Below are positions 60,501-64,000 of a DNA stretch of 64,000 nt, in pieces. Under the pieces are notes generated by a model. That model was not told the origin of the DNA. It ran no database searches and saw only the letters and a list, made by a program, of their open reading frames with translations. Positions within the stretch are counted from its first letter, which is position 1. Each line of letters opens with the position of its first letter. The stretch comes from Quillaja saponaria (taxonomy: Eukaryota; Streptophyta; Magnoliopsida; Fabales; Quillajaceae), in assembly GCA_029379385.1 (NCBI GenBank), contig CM055607.1, forward strand, positions 16,182,001-16,246,000. The letters run 5' to 3'. Both the position numbers and the translations under genes were made by a program.

Positions 60501-63462
60501 TCCCCTCTATGTTCAGCTGCAAGTGCCTTTCAAGTGGTTTCTTCATCTCATAGGTAAAAAGATTGGCTACCTCTTTTAGTCATCTCTTTCTCTTATTATT
60601 CGTCGGTCACTATTTATGTTTTATAGGAAGATCACTTTTCATCCTTCTTGTACCTTTTTCTAGTTCACCTTAACAAATTTATTTTCTTAATAGAAAAGGA
60701 AATGAGTATTAGCTGAGGAGACGGAACAGAGATTTGTTGAGACTTAGTTCTTAGCTTTCCTTCCGTGCACCAGCTGATTTTAGAGAATCTTTCATGGAAT
60801 TTTTTAATGAATTGAACTTGAGATTGTGATGCTGAGCTGTATTTTCTTCTTTTTCTTCTGTTGTCTTTTGTACTACCTGTCTACAAAGTGAATTCATGCT
60901 CTCTTTCTGTTTGGGTTTTTTAATATTTTATTTACTTACCAAAGCAACAAAAAAGTAAAATAAATGCACACACATCAACCTGTAAAGGTAGGTATAATAC
61001 CTTCTCGTGAAGCCAAATTTTTCATAACCACGTGAAAACACCTCCAATCCACCTTCATACTTGTCAATTTCTGCACGCAATCTTTTGTATTCTCCATACC
61101 TATAATAAGAGAAAGACATGTTCCAACAAAGATTGGGTGAAAGATTAATATCCCAATAAGTATTTCAAAGAAAAAAAGATAATCATGTAAAGAAACTGGG
61201 AAAACAACAGGGACATAGTTGAACAACTGGATAATCAACTAATGCCATCACCTTAAAGTAAATGTTTACACTTTTGATATGAATACTGGCATTATTACAA
61301 CTATATCTTATTGGTCACTTATTATGGACGACTCTTTATCTTTGCCTCAGAGTTTAACCTACCTGATTACAGAAGTTATTTAAGTTGGTATCAGGCAAAT
61401 GACATAAAAAGTCAGATGAGAAACAATCTAGTAAACAATTATGGCTACAGAAAGGACCCGACAATAAGATGCACATTGTAGCAAGTGGCCAATTGTTTTA
61501 CAGTGTGAAATAATAAACTTAAGATATCAAATTATGAAAATCTGGGATATTTTTAAACAATAATATTATAAGATAAATAAAATAAGAGTTAAGTCCTCAT
61601 TGCATTAATTTGAAGATCATAAAATATTCTTAAAAGATAATATTGGAAATGCAGATCTCTAGGTATTTTCCCAAAATAAAAAACAAAAGTATATCTCAAT
61701 GAGAAATTTTTGAGTACTCAACAAGAATAAAGGGATTCACAATGTCAATAATAGGTGACACAGCCTACTATAACACAAAATCAAGAAGGATCACTAACAA
61801 AAAGCATTAAACAAATACAGACATCAACATCATGAAAATAAATCTCCATTGTAAAAACCTTGCAATTATAGCTGCATCCATGATTTTCCAATCCCTCATC
61901 CATGGAGTAGGTAAGATATTTACTTCCCTTATCACTTAAACAAGAAATTGAAAGTTCACTTACCGGTAATCAAGATGATCACGGTGATCTCTCAAAAACG
62001 GATCAATTTTATATATTCTTTTCCCAGTGCCAGGTGCGGGAACAAACTTGGGTCTAATTATATCCTTCTCCTCTTCTACGTTTCCTTTTGCAGAAACTGT
62101 TGCGGCCTCACCTTGAGCCTCGTCACTAACACCTACAGGGAATGATGGAACAGAATCTAGCCCATCCTCAACCTCAGTGTAACTACTAGTTGCATCATAG
62201 TTCTCCTTTTCCTTGAGCTTATTATCATCTTCCACGGTTAGATTGCCTACACTAAGAGGTTCCTGAAGAAGTTCATTAAGTAACAAGGAGATAACTATTA
62301 ATTAGGAATAAAGATGTCATAAGAAGGACATGAATAATTTTAGAGATGTCTAAAAAGCCAATTCTGTCCTAGGCTCGGGCTCTTTGCTTTAGAGGGAGAG
62401 AGAAGGGGCAGCAAGCAGGAACATAAAGACTACTATAAATTCAAGTTTCATCCATACATAAAAAATGTACAGAACACATACTAAACGCGGACTTCTTCCC
62501 AAAGAAAATAGCGCCAATTAAAAACAAGAGTAATTACACCCAAGCACTTTTGTCATATTTAAAATTTTGCAAGAACTAACATCATATGGCATACAGACAA
62601 GCAGAAAATCACAAGTCAAGTATTACCTTTTATAAACTTAATATTCACTTTCACCCTTAGGGCATCTTGACCTCTTCCTCCATTCTACTTAAGTCACCAC
62701 AAGTTCACTGCTATATAATCTTTTGCTTCTCTGTTTTCCCCTTCAGTATCGTACCTGATCTATTGGTTGTCTTTTGAAGATTTTAGTATTCCCCAATCCC
62801 CATAATAGTTTTTTGTCAACTAAATACTTTCAATAATCTAGTGTATCATCCACTTAACCAGGTGTCACTTTTCTTCCCCTCCTACGTTAAGAATATTCAA
62901 TATAGATTGCTTTCGCTAGAGTCAAAATTCCACATCCTTCATACCATTATAACACTATTAAGATTCTGATCTTTTGTCAAATTTAATTATGATAATATGG
63001 AATCATGTGTCTCGAAGTTCTGACATTCTTTTCTTCCATCCACAGCATGTAATTCTATATCCTTTTGTTCTCCAAAATTTTTGTCTCTAATAGTGACAAA
63101 CAGTAACTCAGAGTTTCATTATGCTGATTGCTAAAGCCGGACAACTTTTGGCAGCAAAAATGTAAGAAAATCCTCTTCATCTGTCTAGATGCACACGACA
63201 TGACCCAGAAGCACAGAAAGAAAGAAAGAACAGAAGGAAAAAAACAGAAGCATAGAACTAACTTAATTACACATAATATAGTGCATAAAATTTGATGGCA
63301 CTACCTGCGGATCCTCTGAAGTTATCTGAGGAGTTTCAAGTTGATCTGTCAAAGATGTAGAGCCATCACCCTGGCCCCCAGGAACAAGTAACTTATCAGA
63401 TGCAGCAACCATTGAAGATGAGGAATCAGAATCATGAGAATAGTTTCCAGCAAAGATCTTTC
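43570..63462 (-). CDS. SBE2.1: Starch branching enzyme class II (SBE2), 5' end missing
   Basis: 1,4-alpha-glucan branching enzyme (EC 2.4.1.18), making alpha-1,6 branches of amylopectin in plastids. Twenty-one exons, numbered 2 to 22: 63,305-63,462; 61,964-62,262; 61,001-61,099; 59,221-59,263; 57,256-57,315; 56,119-56,199; 54,977-55,093; 54,463-54,546; 53,103-53,224; 52,835-52,954; 52,524-52,653; 52,318-52,428; 50,516-50,644; 49,799-49,903; 49,018-49,162; 48,473-48,620; 48,265-48,365; 45,368-45,445; 44,897-45,052; 43,773-43,847; 43,570-43,677. All have GT-AG borders and matching phases, giving about 822 residues. Exon 1, expected to hold the plastid transit peptide, was not found and probably lies beyond 64,000. 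All four GH13 motifs are present. One extra base at 49,852 breaks exon 15. The symbol rests on similarity and on the GRF3 neighbour. Confidence 0.93.
46616..46623. repeat. Left target duplication of the hAT-like element
   Basis: attctatc, identical to 47,683-47,690. Confidence 0.75.
46624..47682. mobile_element. hAT-like non-autonomous element in SBE2 intron 18
   Basis: A 1,059-bp insertion flanked by the 8-bp repeat attctatc. Its ends are imperfect inverted repeats: left caaggatcaaaaattcgtgt, right (complement) caaggaattaaaattcgttt, 19 of 23 matching over the first 23 bases. An 8-bp duplication and a 5'-CA(A/G)GG end are hAT traits. Inside are repeated gaaac/gtttc words near both ends, a T-run of 24 and no transposase. 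It lies between exons 18 and 19 and does not touch splice sites. Confidence 0.75.
47082..47105. repeat. Run of 24 T
   Basis: Homopolymer within the hAT-like element; the open frame 47,027-47,233 across it is an artefact. Confidence 0.9.
47683..47690. repeat. Right target duplication of the hAT-like element
   Basis: attctatc, identical to 46,616-46,623. Confidence 0.75.
48473..54546 (-). CDS. SBE2.1: SBE2 exons 9-17: GH13 catalytic barrel
   Basis: Runs from [20 protein letters not shown] to [12 protein letters not shown]. Motif I is VLMDIVHSH across the exon 11/12 junction. Motif II is GFRFDGVTS, with the nucleophile Asp at 52,357-52,359. Motif III is SIGEDV at the exon 14/15 junction, with the acid/base Glu at 50,519-50,521. 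Motif IV is YAESHDQ in exon 16, carrying the conserved His and Asp. All catalytic residues are intact. Exon 15 (49,799-49,903) is 105 nt, one more than the phases allow. Confidence 0.92.
49852..49852 (-). other. Apparent single-base insertion in SBE2 exon 15
   Basis: On the minus strand, gtagggCtttgattac where branching enzymes encode V-G-F-D-Y-R. Removing one base restores V-G-F-D-Y and the correct phase into exon 16; with it a stop (tga) follows at once. Either an assembly error or the lesion of a recent pseudogene. Confidence 0.8.
51541..51578. repeat. TA microsatellite in SBE2 intron 13
   Basis: About 19 TA units, immediately before the tandem duplication that follows. Likely length-polymorphic. 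Confidence 0.92.
51604..52128. repeat. Tandem duplication of about 240 bp in SBE2 intron 13
   Basis: Copies begin aaaaggaataggacttggct at 51,604 and 51,843, and share ctaggatttcaaaatacca and ttttggaacattctaaaatt. The second copy holds an extra tandem cactaactcataat stretch near 51,992-52,040, making it longer. Confidence 0.88.
53500..53520. repeat. Short tandem repeat in SBE2 intron 9
   Basis: Units of gagcaattga-type sequence, about 10 bp, repeated three times. Confidence 0.8.
54977..61099 (-). CDS. SBE2.1: SBE2 exons 4-8: CBM48 glycogen/starch-binding domain
   Basis: Encodes [80 protein letters not shown] and [20 protein letters not shown]. This is the CBM48 module ahead of the catalytic barrel. 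The exon 4/5 junction splits a serine codon (AG/T). Exon sizes are 99, 43, 60, 81 and 117 nt. Confidence 0.9.
55550..55711. repeat. 54-bp minisatellite, three copies, in SBE2 intron 7
   Basis: Copies at 55,550-55,603, 55,604-55,657 and 55,658-55,711 share ggtttccaaaataaa and caatctattcctctgc. The unit is 18 codons long, so long frames stay open on both strands (55,402-55,815 minus, 55,529-55,810 plus). That is a by-product of the repeat and not evidence for a gene. Confidence 0.93.
57083..57130. repeat. G-rich minisatellite in SBE2 intron 6
   Basis: Units close to gtggagtaggggatgt repeated two to three times. Confidence 0.8.
57625..57976. repeat. Tandem duplication of about 170-180 bp in SBE2 intron 5
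   Basis: Copies start at 57,625 and 57,794 and share cagcttcttgtttgaataac, ccatgctttgcca, gaagctgatacgaaata and atcaagctctttcttttttg. The second copy has a small insertion near 57,832. Confidence 0.9.
61964..63462 (-). CDS. SBE2.1: SBE2 exons 2-3: N-terminal extension
   Basis: Exon 2 (63,305-63,462) starts in the middle of a codon (GA/AAG) and reads [18 protein letters not shown] then [12 protein letters not shown]. Exon 3 (61,964-62,262) is acidic and ends [20 protein letters not shown], where homology to all SBE2 enzymes begins. The variable Ser/Glu-rich leader is a class II feature. Confidence 0.88.
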
Positions 63463-64000
63463 CTACAAGAAGTCATCAATTAATCAACAATGCATTTGCA
63501 AAGCTAATAGTCGTCACCTAGTAGAAATACTTACAAACTAAAGGGAAAATAGTAACTTCATCCTGTCATGGAATAAATACATTGCATTCTTGTAATAGGC
63601 ACTTTAACTGATTACAAAAGGTTGTCAGCCAACTTTGCAAGTCAACTTATAGATTACTAAAAAAAATATATCATTTCAATCGCCCAATGCAAATGCTCAA
63701 TGTTTGTCACGAATAATTTCTTCATTTTGAAAGGTTGTAGAAAACATAAAGGAGACAAAATTCTAACAGGAATAAATTCTTTCAAAATAATGAATAAACC
63801 TTGATGTCTTCCAATGAACCAAATAAAAAAGTTTAAGGGAATCCAAGTTCCTGGAATTTACATACAACATTCCTACAGAAATTGAATGTCATTGTAATTC
63901 AGATAGAATATGAAGAAAACAAATATCATCTACATCTGAAGCAGAAAACAGAGAACTGTTTCTTTGGTGCATGAAAGGCCACAGTTATAACATTCACTGC
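63463..64000. other. Probable SBE2 intron 1; first exon not found
   Basis: AT-rich, intron-like sequence upstream of exon 2. No ATG-initiated Ser-rich frame with a suitable phase and donor was found on the minus strand, so the exon with the plastid transit peptide most likely lies to the right of the window. Confidence 0.6.

Noticed and set aside
63463..64000. SBE2 exon 1 within the window
   Set aside because: A donor-like site near 63,535 exists, but the frame before it has a stop and no transit-peptide character.

Overview
This window is nuclear DNA from a flowering plant, almost certainly a eudicot. The evidence is AT-rich intergenic sequence, multi-exon genes with GT-AG introns, several plant transposon classes, and two complete or near-complete plant genes of known type. 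The gene structures do not identify the species.

Layout. Positions 1-40,200 are a transposon graveyard with no intact host gene. From left to right it holds: a decayed Ty3/gypsy pol with a chromodomain-like C-terminus (1-3,240); AT-rich sequence and a small MITE-like repeat; two CACTA (En/Spm) transposase relics in opposite orientations (6,850-8,620 minus; 9,551-11,990 plus, with a recognisable CACTA end); an L1-type LINE with both ORFs and a poly(A) tail (about 14,960-20,186); a possible tRNA-derived SINE (20,254-20,498); a 4,052-bp Mutator-like element with 58-bp terminal inverted repeats and a 10-bp target duplication, whose only gene is a broken plant mobile domain (PMD) gene (22,266-26,317); and a Tat-type Ty3/gypsy element (about 27,060-39,525) into which an Athila-like element lacking reverse transcriptase and integrase is inserted (32,036-38,268).

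Positions 40,230-64,000 are genic. A growth-regulating factor gene of the GRF3/GRF4 group lies on the plus strand (40,665-42,771; QLQ and WRC domains, miR396 site). It converges on a class II starch branching enzyme gene on the minus strand (43,570 to beyond 63,462; 21 exons visible, first exon not found). Their stop codons are about 800 bp apart. The same pair is, as I recall, adjacent in Arabidopsis (GRF3 and SBE2.1), which suggests conserved microsynteny. The two genes are not functionally linked: one is a nuclear transcription factor of leaf growth, the other a plastid amylopectin-synthesis enzyme.

Both genes are otherwise well preserved, yet each carries exactly one apparent single-base insertion in a conserved domain (41,654 in GRF, 49,852 in SBE). 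Together with very long homopolymer tracts elsewhere, this looks more like sequence error than double pseudogenisation, but resequencing or RNA is needed to decide. The SBE introns carry a 1,059-bp hAT-like insertion with an 8-bp target duplication and several local tandem duplications.
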